The notes below the pieces were generated by a model. It saw nothing but the letters and a program-made list of their open reading frames with translations, had not been told where the DNA came from and searched no databases. Below are positions 17,924 through 26,092 of a DNA stretch of 64,000 bases, in pieces (positions within the stretch are counted from its first letter, which is position 1; each line of letters opens with the position of its first letter). The stretch covers positions 62,001 through 126,000 of the forward strand of contig JBATXM010000290.1 of the NCBI GenBank assembly GCA_049673305.1, in the 5' to 3' direction. The stretch comes from GCA-003244245 sp049673305. GTDB taxonomy: Bacteria; Actinomycetota; Actinomycetes; Mycobacteriales; Pseudonocardiaceae. A program made the position numbers and the translations under genes.

Positions 17924-19135
17924 CTACACCCTCTCGATGATGGTGGCGATGCCCATGCCGCCGCCGACACACAGCGTGGCCAGGCCATAACGCAGGTCGC
18001 GGCGCTCCAGCTCGTCAATCAGGGTGCCCAGGATCATCGCGCCGGTGGCGCCCAGCGGGTGGCCCATGGCGATCGCGCCGCCGTTGACGTTGAGCCGTTC
18101 GTGCGGCACGTCCATCTCCCGCATGAAGCGCAGCACCACCGCGGCGAAGGCCTCATTGACCTCGACCAGGTCGATCTGGTCCATGGTCATGCGGGCCTTG
18201 GCCAGCGCCTTGCGGGTCGCCGGTGCCGGGCCGGTCAGCATGATCGTCGGCTCCTCGCCGGTGACCGCGCCGGCCACGATCCGGGCCCGAGGGGTCAGCC
18301 CGAGATCCCGCCCGACCTGCTCGGAGCCGACCACCACCAGCGCCGCGCCGTCGACGATCCCCGAGGAGTTGCCGGCGTGGTGCACGTGCTCGATGCGCTC
18401 CACCCAGTGGTAGCGCTGCACCGCGACGGCATCGAATCCGGCCTGCTCGCCGAGGTCGGCGAAGGACGGCGGGAGCGCGCGCAGGCCCGCCATGGTGGTA
18501 TCCGGGCGCAGGTGCTCGTCGCGGTCCAGCACGACAATGCCGGTGCGGTCGCGCACCGGCACCACCGAGCGCTGGAAGTACCCGTTGCTCCACGCTTTGG
18601 CGGCGCGGTGCTGGGACTCCAGCGCGTAGGAGTCCACGTCCTCGCGGGTGAAGCCCTCAATGGTGGCGATCAGATCGGCGCTGATGCCTTGGGGCACGAA
18701 GCGAGCGGCGTAGGCGGTCTCCGGGTCCATCGCCAACGGGCCGCCATCGGAGCCCATCGGCACCCGGGACATCGACTCGACACCACCGGTGAGCACCAGA
18801 TCCTCCCAGCCCGAGCGCACCTTCATCGCGCCGAGGTTCACCGCCTCCAGCCCCGATGCGCAAAACCGGTTGATCTGTAGTCCCGCGACGGTGTCCGGCA
18901 ACCCGGCGGCCAACGCGGCGGCGCGCGCAAGGTCCGCGCCCTGGTCGCCCACCGGGGCGACCACCCCGAGCACGATGTCGTCGATCCGCGCCGGGTCCAG
19001 GCTCGGGTGCCGGCTGCCCAGTTCGTCGATCAAGCCGGTGACCAGGGAGATCGGCTTGACGCCGTGCAGCGCGCCGGTCGGCTTGCCCCTGCCCCTGGGG
19101 GTGCGCAGCGCTTCATAGAGGAATGCTTCGGTCAT
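17924..19135 (-). CDS. fadA: Acetyl-CoA C-acyltransferase (thiolase)
   Basis: 403 residues, normal for a degradative thiolase. The acyl-accepting cysteine is Cys92 in NRFCASGLEAV. The C-terminal active-site blocks NVNGGAIAMGHPLGATGA (His) and CVGGGMG (second Cys) are intact. It cleaves 3-ketoacyl-CoA with CoA to acetyl-CoA and a shortened acyl-CoA. Its ATG overlaps the stop of the upstream MerR gene (ATGA), and fadB begins 5 nt after its stop, so the three are translationally coupled. Confidence 0.96.
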   Translation of the reverse strand: MTEAFLYEALRTPRGRGKPTGALHGVKPISLVTGLIDELGSRHPSLDPARIDDIVLGVVAPVGDQGADLARAAALAAGLPDTVAGLQINRFCASGLEAVNLGAMKVRSGWEDLVLTGGVESMSRVPMGSDGGPLAMDPETAYAARFVPQGISADLIATIEGFTREDVDSYALESQHRAAKAWSNGYFQRSVVPVRDRTGIVVLDRDEHLRPDTTMAGLRALPPSFADLGEQAGFDAVAVQRYHWVERIEHVHHAGNSSGIVDGAALVVVGSEQVGRDLGLTPRARIVAGAVTGEEPTIMLTGPAPATRKALAKARMTMDQIDLVEVNEAFAAVVLRFMREMDVPHERLNVNGGAIAMGHPLGATGAMILGTLIDELERRDLRYGLATLCVGGGMGIATIIERV

Positions 19136-19932
19136 GACGGGCTCCCAGTCTTGGCGGTGCTGGTCTTAGGAGTGCTGGTCGTGGCGGGCACTGCGGATTC
19201 GCGGATCGCCCGGTTGACGGCGAGCTGAAAGTTCGTCACAACACCGTCCACGGTGATCGGCTTGAGCCGCTCCAGCAGGGCGATCAGCCGGTCGCGCAGC
19301 TCGGGCGGGCGCCCGTGCTCGCGGTATTCGCGTAACACGGTGTCATGGAACAGGGCAACCAACTCGGTCGCCAGCGCGCTGGTGTGCCGTTCGATAATCT
19401 GCTGGGAAGCCAGCTGGACCTCGAAGTCCATCTTGGCGTCGAGCAGGCTCAGCCCGTAGTCCAGCATGTCGGGGCTGGTGAGCGTCCAGGTCTGCACCCC
19501 ATCGATCTGGGCACCATCGATCTGGGCCCCATGGCAGGCCCCGTCCCGCCGGATCACGCCGAGCGTCGTCAACCGAACAACCTCGTCATCGTCGAGGGTG
19601 CGCCCGGCGCGCGCGTCGAGCTCAGCCCGATCCACCGTCTCCGGCTGCTCAGGCAGCCACGGAGCGAGCAGCGCGCGGTGCAGGGCGAGATCCTCGGGGG
19701 AGCGGTCCAGCGGGATCCGGGCGAGGTAGCCCTCGATCGCCGCCAGCGTGAACCCCAGTTCCTGCAGGTCGCGAACCAGCTCCAGCCGGGCCGCATGCCG
19801 CTCGTCATACAGGCCCAGCCGGCCGCGCACCGCCGGTGGCGGGATCAAACCCATCCCGGCGTAGAACCGGATCGTCCGCACGCTGATCCCGGTGCGGGCG
19901 GCCAGCTCCGCGATGGTGAGCTGCTCCACCAC
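19132..19932 (-). CDS. MerR-family regulator of the beta-oxidation operon
   Basis: About 266 residues from the GTG at 19930-19932, with GAAGGG upstream. The N-terminal helix-turn-helix LTIAELAARTGISVRTIRFY and the wing GRLGLYDERHAARLELV are typical of MerR proteins. A coiled-coil helix and a 150-residue effector domain follow. That domain includes an in-frame duplication GAQIDGAQIDGVQ encoded by a short DNA repeat near 19500-19530. The gene is first in the MerR-thiolase-FadB operon, so it probably controls its own operon in response to an acyl-CoA or fatty-acid signal (inference). The C-terminal tail is Thr/Ser-rich. Confidence 0.9.
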   Translation of the reverse strand: MVEQLTIAELAARTGISVRTIRFYAGMGLIPPPAVRGRLGLYDERHAARLELVRDLQELGFTLAAIEGYLARIPLDRSPEDLALHRALLAPWLPEQPETVDRAELDARAGRTLDDDEVVRLTTLGVIRRDGACHGAQIDGAQIDGVQTWTLTSPDMLDYGLSLLDAKMDFEVQLASQQIIERHTSALATELVALFHDTVLREYREHGRPPELRDRLIALLERLKPITVDGVVTNFQLAVNRAIRESAVPATTSTPKTSTAKTGSPS

Positions 19933-19952
19933 GAGCGACCCTTCTCGATGCG

Positions 19953-19965
19953 ACAGTAGAACTGT
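19953..19965 (-). promoter_or_regulatory. Small palindrome upstream of the MerR operon
   Basis: acagt-aga-actgt, arms of 5 nt, lies 21 bp before the MerR GTG and beside an AT-richer tract (tgttacag on the minus strand). MerR proteins bind palindromes within promoters, so this is a candidate autoregulatory site. Confidence 0.35.
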
Positions 19966-20038
19966 AACATAGCACTGGCGTGGGAATACCGGCCGTGTCA
20001 GGTGCTTGCGGAAGCGGCGCATCGGGGAGGATGCACCC

Positions 20039-20161
20039 GTGACCTCGCTGCTGGACGTGCTCTCCGGCGCCACCTGGCGCTGTGTGGACCTGCATGCCCC
20101 TGGTGTGCCCACCTTCGCGCTGGCGCCCGAGGTTGAATATGGTGATCTAAATGACGCCTGA
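20039..20161 (+). pseudogene. 40-residue 5' gene fragment
   Basis: A GTG at 20039 is preceded by a strong GGGGAGG 8 nt upstream. It opens a frame of 40 codons (starting VTSLLDVLSGATWRCVDL and containing APGVPTFALAPEVEYGDL), ending in TGA inside the first codons of the AlbA_2 gene. The composition and the good ribosome-binding site suggest the true start of a gene whose remainder was replaced when the following genes arrived. I do not recognise the family. It could instead be a short leader peptide coupled to the AlbA_2 gene. Confidence 0.4.
20138..20143 (+). promoter_or_regulatory. Putative -10 of a leaderless AlbA_2 transcript
   Basis: TATGGT fits TAnnnT and lies 7 nt before the AlbA_2 ATG at 20151. 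No Shine-Dalgarno sequence precedes that ATG. Confidence 0.4.
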
Positions 20162-21155
20162 CGAACTGCGTGATCGTATCCTCCGTTGGGAGGACCCGCA
20201 TACGGATTTCAAGGAAATCATCGAGCGCAATGGTGAGCTAGCCAAGGATCTCGTCTGTTTCGCCAACAGCGACGGCGGCCAGCTCGTGATTGGGATTGTG
20301 CTCAATATCGCCAAGGGTGACCAGCGGCCCTATTCTACTGGCGACGGTCGCTACTATATCCGGTCCGGAACACGGTGCCGTCGGGCAAGCCGGGAGGAAC
20401 TACTCAGGCTCTTCCAAGCGGCGCGTTCACTCTTCTACGACGAGCAGCCACTCCCCCGACTCGGCCTGGCCGATCTAGACCTCGATGCGGTCTCCCGATA
20501 CGTTGATGACACCAACCAGATTGATCTCGACGACGATCTGGTCCGGCTGCTGCGAGCATGGCGCATGTACGACGGTTCACACCCCACAGTGGGTGGGCTC
20601 GTACTTTTCGGTCGACGCCCGCAGGCCGCACTCGAATCATCCCGTGTCGTCGTCGGTGCGCTGGCCGGCGATGACATCGGTGATGACTTTGTGGATCGCA
20701 AAGACATCGATGGATCGCTATTCAGCGCCATCGCCCAGATGGAGACGTTCTTGCGGCTCCATCTCAGGACTGGTCACAAGATCGTCGGGTTCGAGAAGGA
20801 GAAGCGCGAAGAGATCCCGATGGCGGCGCTGCGCGAGGCCGTGGTCAACGCGCTGGTGCACCGTGACTACACGATCCCCGGTCCAACCCGCGTCTTCGTG
20901 CTCTCCGACCGGGTCGAGGTGAGATCCCCTGGACGTCCACCCAACAGCGTGGATGCCGAGGCGATGCGCGCCGGGGTGCACGTCACCCGCAACCCGCACA
21001 TTTACAGCAGGGTCGTGGCGGCGGAACTCGCCACCCGCGCAGGTACCGGGATACGACGTATCGCTCGACTGCTCAAGGAAGCCAACGGCACGAGTCTGGG
21101 TATTGCCATCAGCGACGCTGAGGTTGCCCTGACACTGCCGCGCGGGCCGAAGTAG
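20151..21155 (+). CDS. Schlafen/AlbA_2-domain putative regulator, internally deleted
   Basis: 334 residues. The N-terminal AlbA_2 domain starts normally (DFKEIIERNGELAKDLVCFA NSDGG, then QLVIGI). It then jumps directly to VLNIAKGDQRPYSTGDGRYY, the end of the domain. About 45-55 residues that normally lie between are missing in frame. The rest is intact: a helical linker, PHTPTVGGLVLFG-like and REAVVNALVHRDYTIPGP segments of the ATP-binding (GHKL-like) region, and RNPHIYSRV with TRAGTGIRRI near the end. Such proteins are DNA-binding regulators or defence-associated nuclease-fold proteins. Its 3' end overlaps the converging DNA methyltransferase gene by 47 bp. The start is probably leaderless. 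Confidence 0.8.
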   Translation: MTPDELRDRILRWEDPHTDFKEIIERNGELAKDLVCFANSDGGQLVIGIVLNIAKGDQRPYSTGDGRYYIRSGTRCRRASREELLRLFQAARSLFYDEQPLPRLGLADLDLDAVSRYVDDTNQIDLDDDLVRLLRAWRMYDGSHPTVGGLVLFGRRPQAALESSRVVVGALAGDDIGDDFVDRKDIDGSLFSAIAQMETFLRLHLRTGHKIVGFEKEKREEIPMAALREAVVNALVHRDYTIPGPTRVFVLSDRVEVRSPGRPPNSVDAEAMRAGVHVTRNPHIYSRVVAAELATRAGTGIRRIARLLKEANGTSLGIAISDAEVALTLPRGPK

Positions 21156-22848
21156 GGCCACACGTTGCCCCCCTTAACCACGCCGACCGGGCCAGCCGGC
21201 GTGAGCGGAGCGCGTCAGCAGCAGCGCGGAGCAGCTCGACCTGGGTGAGCTCCAGACCCATGATCTCGTGCAGCAGCGCCTCGTCCACCCACGTGACCAC
21301 CTCGGTCCACCTGCCATCGGCAAGCCAGCCGTCGAGCGTCTCGCTCGATGCCTGCAATCGGGTCCAGACCGCTTGCAGGTCTGTGGGGGCCGGCACCGGC
21401 AGCATGGCTGCCTCGCGAGGCTCCATCTTGAGGATGCCGCCACCGTAGGAGCGGCCAAAGACTTCGGCACCAAGCAAGGTGACGCTGTTGAGGGACACCA
21501 CCGGCAAAGCCGACTGAACAATTCGAGGCGCACCCGGGAGCAGGCGAAGCCCGTGCATCGAGTTGACGAAAGTCGCCTTGGCCGTGTTGGCGATGAGTCG
21601 CGGGTAGCGATGACTCATATAGGTGAAGAATAGGTCCGGCGGCGATACTGCGGGTGGCCGCCACCACGGGGAGCGGACCGTGCACTTGTAGGCTTTATGC
21701 ACTGCCTGCTCGCGACCGAGCGCAATGTAGGCCGCCAGCGCCTTCGACCGGTCATTGACCGCGGGATGCAGGAGCCACACCCGCTCCCCTTGCTCACGCA
21801 GCTGCGTCCAGCGTGCGGTCGAGAATGCCATACCTCGGATATGTTTTGTTCCAGGCGGGCAGATCTTGATGACGTGTCGGCCCTCAACCAGCTGGTATTG
21901 TGCCCGGGTCTGCTCCGACATCGTGAAGTAGTTATTCGCGCCGGTGACCGTGCCCAGTTCAGGCTTGCCGTAGCTCGACAATGGCGTGAAACGCTCGTCA
22001 CTGACCATCTTGAACAAACGGCGTTGCCGGTTCGGCAACAGCAAGTCCGTCCACTTGCCGCTGTCGGCAGGCGTGACGCTCAAGTTGGTCATCGGGCGGA
22101 TATCCGCCAGGTCAGCGGCGTCATCGAGGCAGTACAGCGAGAAGGCATCACAGCCACCACTGCCAGCCGCCAGTACCAAGACCACCTTCTCGGTCGCGTC
22201 CTGGAACTGTAGCCGGTCGAACAGCACCAGGTGCACCTGCTCGAACCGCTGCCGTAGCCAGGCACGGATTGGTTCGGCGTACCCCACGGTCAATAGCTCA
22301 GCGGGCAGGACCATCGCCAGTCGACCATTCGGTGTGAGGAAGCCGCAGGCATGGACAACCAGTGCTGCCCACGACGAGGCCAGACCGGACAGCCGCACGT
22401 GTTGCCGAAGCGCCGCTTGCCGCGATTTCGCTCGCGCCGCTCCGATATGGCGCTGGTACCGGACGAAAGGCGGATTTCCGATCACCGCATCCATGGCGGG
22501 CAATTGCGCACCCGGCTGACCCGGAGTAACGAGGTCGAAGAAGTCGCTCGCCTGCAGGTGGGCATCCAACCCCTCAGCCGCCAGGATGGACGTCGCCCAG
22601 TCCAGTGAGGACTCATGAAGATCGACACCGAACAGCTGCCCTTCCAGGCCGCCGTCTTCTCGACCGAGCGCCCGCAACCGTCGCCCCGCTGACCGGAGGA
22701 AGACGGCCTCGCCGCAGGTCGGATCCAGAACCCGAGCGTTCCGGTCTGCACCGACCGCCCAGTCCGCCAGGTAGTCAGCGATCTGTGGGGGCGTGAAGAA
22801 GGCGCCGCGCTCCTTGCGGAGGGCGGGATTATCCCCGGGTCGGATCAT
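21109..22848 (-). CDS. Class I N6-adenine DNA methyltransferase (solo)
   Basis: 579 residues. The order of motifs is RGAFFTPPQIADYLADWAV, VLDPTCGEAVFLRSA (SAM binding, motif I), QLFGVDLHESSL (motif II) and the catalytic NPPF at residues 125-128 (motif IV). This gives the gamma-type arrangement of Eco57I/TaqI-like methyltransferases. The C-terminal half (about 300-560) is the likely target-recognition region. The enzyme would methylate adenine at N6 in a specific DNA site. No restriction endonuclease gene is adjacent, so it is either a solo methyltransferase or the remainder of a restriction-modification system. Its start has TAGGAT 6 nt upstream (leaderless pattern). The 3' end overlaps the AlbA_2 gene. 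Confidence 0.9.
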   Translation of the reverse strand: MIRPGDNPALRKERGAFFTPPQIADYLADWAVGADRNARVLDPTCGEAVFLRSAGRRLRALGREDGGLEGQLFGVDLHESSLDWATSILAAEGLDAHLQASDFFDLVTPGQPGAQLPAMDAVIGNPPFVRYQRHIGAARAKSRQAALRQHVRLSGLASSWAALVVHACGFLTPNGRLAMVLPAELLTVGYAEPIRAWLRQRFEQVHLVLFDRLQFQDATEKVVLVLAAGSGGCDAFSLYCLDDAADLADIRPMTNLSVTPADSGKWTDLLLPNRQRRLFKMVSDERFTPLSSYGKPELGTVTGANNYFTMSEQTRAQYQLVEGRHVIKICPPGTKHIRGMAFSTARWTQLREQGERVWLLHPAVNDRSKALAAYIALGREQAVHKAYKCTVRSPWWRPPAVSPPDLFFTYMSHRYPRLIANTAKATFVNSMHGLRLLPGAPRIVQSALPVVSLNSVTLLGAEVFGRSYGGGILKMEPREAAMLPVPAPTDLQAVWTRLQASSETLDGWLADGRWTEVVTWVDEALLHEIMGLELTQVELLRAAADALRSRRLARSAWLRGATCGPTSARAAVSGQPQRR

Positions 22849-22854
22849 GCGCAG

Positions 22855-22860
22855 ATCCTA
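22855..22860 (-). promoter_or_regulatory. Putative -10 of a leaderless methyltransferase transcript
   Basis: TAGGAT on the minus strand lies 6 nt before the ATG at 22846-22848. The same spacing is seen at other genes in the window. Confidence 0.4.
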
Positions 22861-22913
22861 TGGCGAGGGTCTGACAAGAACGGCTGCGGTGCGCGAGCGC
22901 GGTGGTGGGCGAC

Positions 22914-22919
22914 TAGCCT
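22914..22919 (+). promoter_or_regulatory. Putative -10 of the threonine aldolase gene
   Basis: TAGCCT lies 5 nt before GTG 22925 and 8 nt before ATG 22928. No Shine-Dalgarno sequence is visible, so a leaderless or near-leaderless transcript is likely. Confidence 0.35.
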
Positions 22920-22927
22920 CGCCGGTG

Positions 22928-23962
22928 ATGCTGGTCAACCTGTACTCGGACACCCAGACCCGACCGGTCAAGGCTATGCGCGCGGCGATGGCAGCCGCCG
23001 AGGTGGGCGACGAGCAGCGCGGCGAGGATCCCACCGTCAACGCCCTGTGCGAGCAGGTCGCAGAATTGCTCGGCAAACCCGCCGCCGTGTTCCTGCCATC
23101 GGGCACGATGTGCAACGCGATCGGTTTCCGGCTCCACATCCGGCCCGGCGGCGACGCGGTGCACCTCCATCCCACCTCCCACCCGATCGTCGCTGAGGGG
23201 GGAGGCCCGTCGGCGCTGTCCGGGGCAGTGCTGGCTCCAGTGCCCGGCGAGGCCGGCATGTTCACCGCTGACGCGCTGGAGGCCGCGTTGTTCCCGGCGG
23301 GGAACCGGTATCAACCGCGGTCCCGGCTGGTGTCCGTGGAGCAGACCACCAACCTGGCCGGCGGGCGGGTATGGCCGCTTGTGCAGGTACGCGCGGTGCT
23401 GGAGGTCGCCGCACGGCACCAGTTGCGCGCCCACCTGGATGGGGCACGACTGATGAATGCCGTCGTCGCGTCAGGGGTGCCGGCCGCGCAGTGGGCGCGC
23501 GGGTTCGATACCGCGTGGATTGACTTCACCAAAGGCCTGGGCGCTCCGGTGGGCGCTGTGCTGGCCGGCTCGGCCGAGTTGATCGAGCAGGCCTGGCGCT
23601 ACAAGCAGATGATGGGCGGGGCGTTGCGCCAGGCCGGCATCGTCGCGGCTGGCTGCCGGTGGGCGTTGGAGCACCACGTGGACCGCCTCGCGCAGGACCA
23701 CACCAACGCCCGGCTCCTCGCCGAGGGACTCGCCGGGCTACCCGGCATCACCCTCGACCCGGACACTGTCGAGACCAACATCGTGGTGTTCGGGCTGCTC
23801 GACGCGCCTCGGTTCTGCCAGCGGCTGGAGACCGAGCACGGGGTGCGGATGGGTGCGCCGGGCCACGACCTGGTCCGGGCGGTGACCCACCACGACGTAG
23901 ATACCGCTGCCGTGCGCCGCGCAGTGAGCGCGGTCACAGCGGCGCTGCGCGCCACCCGGTGA
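22928..23962 (+). CDS. ltaE: Low-specificity L-threonine aldolase
   Basis: 344 residues from ATG 22928 (GTG 22925 is an alternative). This PLP enzyme cleaves L-threonine/allo-threonine to glycine and acetaldehyde. Conserved blocks are NLYSDTQTRP at the start, PSGTMCNAIGFRLH, the PLP-binding LRAHLDGARLMNA and the Schiff-base lysine in IDFTKGLGAPVGAVL. The C-terminal small domain is complete. It diverges from the DNA methyltransferase with about 79 bp between starts and forms no obvious operon with the following NYN gene, which is on the opposite strand. Confidence 0.95.
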   Translation: MLVNLYSDTQTRPVKAMRAAMAAAEVGDEQRGEDPTVNALCEQVAELLGKPAAVFLPSGTMCNAIGFRLHIRPGGDAVHLHPTSHPIVAEGGGPSALSGAVLAPVPGEAGMFTADALEAALFPAGNRYQPRSRLVSVEQTTNLAGGRVWPLVQVRAVLEVAARHQLRAHLDGARLMNAVVASGVPAAQWARGFDTAWIDFTKGLGAPVGAVLAGSAELIEQAWRYKQMMGGALRQAGIVAAGCRWALEHHVDRLAQDHTNARLLAEGLAGLPGITLDPDTVETNIVVFGLLDAPRFCQRLETEHGVRMGAPGHDLVRAVTHHDVDTAAVRRAVSAVTAALRATR

Positions 23963-23997
23963 GCGACCCGCGCTGAGGCTAAGTCCATCCGCACTTC

Positions 23998-24612
23998 TCA
24001 GGTCCAGTGCTTCGGTCGACGCAGGGTGATGCCCGCACAGTTGACGACCTCGGTCGGCAACTGTGCTTGACGGACCTTGTCATCGCCGAGGGACAGATAA
24101 CCGTCCACGGCACGCTTCAGATCAGCAGAGTGCCTTTTCGGCGGGAAGGCCGCGATAATCTTCTTCTCAGGGCAGAGGCGCTTCATGGTCACGATGGCGG
24201 GACACAGGTCGCTGTCCGCCGAGATAAGAAGAGCGGTGTCATAGCGGTCCAGTACAGCGTCCTCGATCAGCGCAGCCGCGATGTTGACATCGGTCTCCTT
24301 CTCCTCGTACACCGTCCACGCTGCTCCGCAGTCCCGGCAGCGGCGAGGTTTCTCCTGAAATCGCCCGTCCACGACGGTCACCCGCGAGCTGTAGCTGGCA
24401 AGCGCATCGAGGTAGTCGGACTGACGCCGTTGGCCCTCAGGGTCGTTGCGGACGCGGGCGGTGAAGTAAGTGATCTGCTCCAACGTCTGCCCGGGGCGCA
24501 ACAGGCTCGTAGCGAGAGCCTGCAGGTCGAGCCAGAGGTACTTTCGGCCGTACTTCGCCTTCAATCCGAAGTAGAGGTTGAAGCCGTCGACGTAGACTGC
24601 GACACGGACCAC
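23998..24612 (-). CDS. NYN-domain (LabA-like) putative nuclease with Cys pair
   Basis: 204 residues from the GTG at 24610-24612, with GGGGAAGG upstream. The acidic positions of the NYN fold are in VAVYVDGFNLYFGLK, KETDVNIAAALIEDA and LLISADSDLCPAIVTM. A CRDC motif near residue 92 may form part of a small metal knuckle between strands. The C-terminus has a basic segment (FPPKRHSADLKRA) that could contact RNA. Proteins of this family are associated with RNA turnover and sometimes with phage defence or toxin functions. It lies in an accessory region next to an XRE/DUF397 pair and a TIR/SLOG operon. A much longer in-frame reading upstream crosses a hairpin and another gene and is rejected. Confidence 0.88.
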   Translation of the reverse strand: MVRVAVYVDGFNLYFGLKAKYGRKYLWLDLQALATSLLRPGQTLEQITYFTARVRNDPEGQRRQSDYLDALASYSSRVTVVDGRFQEKPRRCRDCGAAWTVYEEKETDVNIAAALIEDAVLDRYDTALLISADSDLCPAIVTMKRLCPEKKIIAAFPPKRHSADLKRAVDGYLSLGDDKVRQAQLPTEVVNCAGITLRRPKHWT

Positions 24613-24966
24613 GATGCACCTTCCCCAGCGGTCAATGCTATTCATGGGGTACGCTGAAGACACACCACGCCAGGGTGAGCAGCCCTGGCCCGACGGCCCC
24701 AGGTGCGACCTGGGGCCGTCTCTTTTGGCGTTCCAGTCGCCGTCACGACTCTTGCTCTTCAGACGATGTTGTTGGCTACGGTAGACCAGCGGTACCGCGC
24801 GGTCGCGGCGGTGCGCACCGCCGCACGGTGAACGAAACGCGCCGAGGGCGCGGGTGGCGTGATTGTCCGGTGGGCACGCAATAGCGTCTGCCGGAAGGCC
24901 TGGGCGGGCGGTTCGGGGTGATCCTGGAGCGCAGGCGGGTGCAGGATTTGTCGTGGGGAGGTCACT
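24613..24966. other. Intergenic stretch with hairpins
   Basis: 354 bp between the NYN gene and the XRE gene on opposite strands. Besides the double hairpin above, no gene or RNA family was recognised. It should hold divergent promoters. Confidence 0.6.
24669..24726 (+). terminator. Double hairpin with an intrinsic terminator on the plus strand
   Basis: The first stem is gccaggg/ccctggc (24669-24689). The second has 13-nt perfect arms at 24692-24704 and 24708-24720 with a 3-nt loop, followed directly by tctttt. On the plus strand this is a textbook rho-independent terminator. No plus-strand gene is seen between the threonine aldolase (stop 23962) and this site. It lies in the upstream region of the NYN gene. 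Confidence 0.75.
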
Positions 24967-25830
24967 ATGGAAGATCGGCATTCGACGGTGTGCAGTCGAG
25001 AGCTGGGTGATGGGTTGCGTCAGGCGATGGAGGATGCCGGGTTCAATGGCAACCAAGCCGCGCGCGTGCTCGGCTTGTCCCAGAGTTGGGTCTCGCGGTT
25101 GCTCTCCGGCAAGCGCAGTGGCGATCCGCTGGACATCGCGGCGTTCCTCGGCGTGTGCCGGGTGAGGCACCCGGAGCGGAGCCGGTTGCTGGTGCTGTGT
25201 CAGAACCAACACATCCCGGGTTGGCTGCAACAGCACGGCTCCCGGCTGCCCAAACAGCTCAGAACGCTGATCGCCCATGAGAACAAGGCGGTGGCGATTA
25301 GCGACTTCCAAGCGACGCTGGTGCACGGGTTGTTGCAGACCGGGGACTACGCCCGTGCCGTGATCAGCCACAATGTCAACATCCCGGCCGAGGAGGTGGA
25401 GGAGCGGGTCACCGCCCGGCTGGCCCGCCGCAGCCTGTTCAGCGAGGAACGCCCGGCGCGGTTCACCTTCTACCTGCACGAGGCCGTGTTGCGGCTGCCG
25501 ATCGGCGGCCCAGCGGTGATGAGTGAGCAGTTGCACCACCTGCTGCGGATGTCGGTCCGCTCCTGCGTCACGCTGCGGGTGGTCCCGAGCGCGCTCGGGG
25601 CGCACGCCGGGCTGTCCGGCCCGTTCACCCTGATGGAGTTCGCCGAGTTCCACCCGGTGATATATCTGGACAGCGAGACGTCCAGCCTGTTCCTGGAACG
25701 GCGCGAGGAGGCCACCGCCTACCAGCGCATCCTGGCGGCACTGGCGGACGCCGCACTGGACGAGGGACAATCCAGGGAGCTGATTGCCACCCTGGCAACC
25801 GAGCTCTACGCGGATCGGGAGGACTTATGA
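24967..25830 (+). CDS. XRE-family regulator with DUF5753
   Basis: 287 residues. The helix-turn-helix QAARVLGLSQSWVSRLLSGK is at about residues 30-49. A DUF5753 domain fills residues 95-280, with its usual QATLVHGLLQTGDYARAV, RLARRSLF, HEAVLRLPIGGP and YLDSETSSLFLE blocks. DUF5753 regulators occur with a DUF397 protein, usually encoded directly downstream; in Streptomyces such pairs influence development and antibiotic production. Here the DUF397 gene overlaps the stop by 4 nt. Confidence 0.93.
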   Translation: MEDRHSTVCSRELGDGLRQAMEDAGFNGNQAARVLGLSQSWVSRLLSGKRSGDPLDIAAFLGVCRVRHPERSRLLVLCQNQHIPGWLQQHGSRLPKQLRTLIAHENKAVAISDFQATLVHGLLQTGDYARAVISHNVNIPAEEVEERVTARLARRSLFSEERPARFTFYLHEAVLRLPIGGPAVMSEQLHHLLRMSVRSCVTLRVVPSALGAHAGLSGPFTLMEFAEFHPVIYLDSETSSLFLERREEATAYQRILAALADAALDEGQSRELIATLATELYADREDL

Positions 25831-26066
25831 TGACCGCGCTTGAGCTGGACGGCATTGTCTGGCACACGAGCAGCTACAGCGGCAACGGCGGCGACTGTGT
25901 CCAGGTGGGCTGGCGCACCAGCAGTTACAGCGGCAACGGTGGCAACTGCGTCGAGGTCGCGGCCACCCCGGAGCGAGTCCTGGTGCGGGACTCCAAGAAC
26001 CCGCAGGGCACCGCCCTGGCCGTCCCCACCCCAGCCTGGCGAACCTTCCTCAGCGGCACCCACTGA
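25827..26066 (+). CDS. DUF397 protein with a duplicated N-terminal motif
   Basis: 79 residues. The family motif WRTSSYSGNGGNCVEV occurs twice in tandem: WHTSSYSGNGGDCVQV at residues 12-27, then WRTSSYSGNGGNCVEV at 29-44. It is followed by the single standard C-terminal VLVRDSKNPQGTALAVP and WRTFLSG. Ordinary DUF397 proteins have one copy and about 60-65 residues. The duplication must be recent because the two copies are nearly identical. The ATG overlaps the XRE stop (ATGA), so the pair is translationally coupled and the protein probably works with that regulator. Confidence 0.93.
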   Translation: MMTALELDGIVWHTSSYSGNGGDCVQVGWRTSSYSGNGGNCVEVAATPERVLVRDSKNPQGTALAVPTPAWRTFLSGTH

Positions 26067-26092
26067 GCAGCGCCCACCCACTGAGCACAGCC

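Noticed and set aside
21109..22848. Complete restriction-modification or BREX system
   Set aside because: Only the methyltransferase is present; no endonuclease, phosphatase or BREX ATPase gene lies beside it.
24613..25770. 590-codon reading of the NYN gene starting near 25.77 kb
   Set aside because: It passes through the double hairpin and antisense through the XRE gene; the domain starts at the GTG at 24612, which has its own ribosome-binding site.
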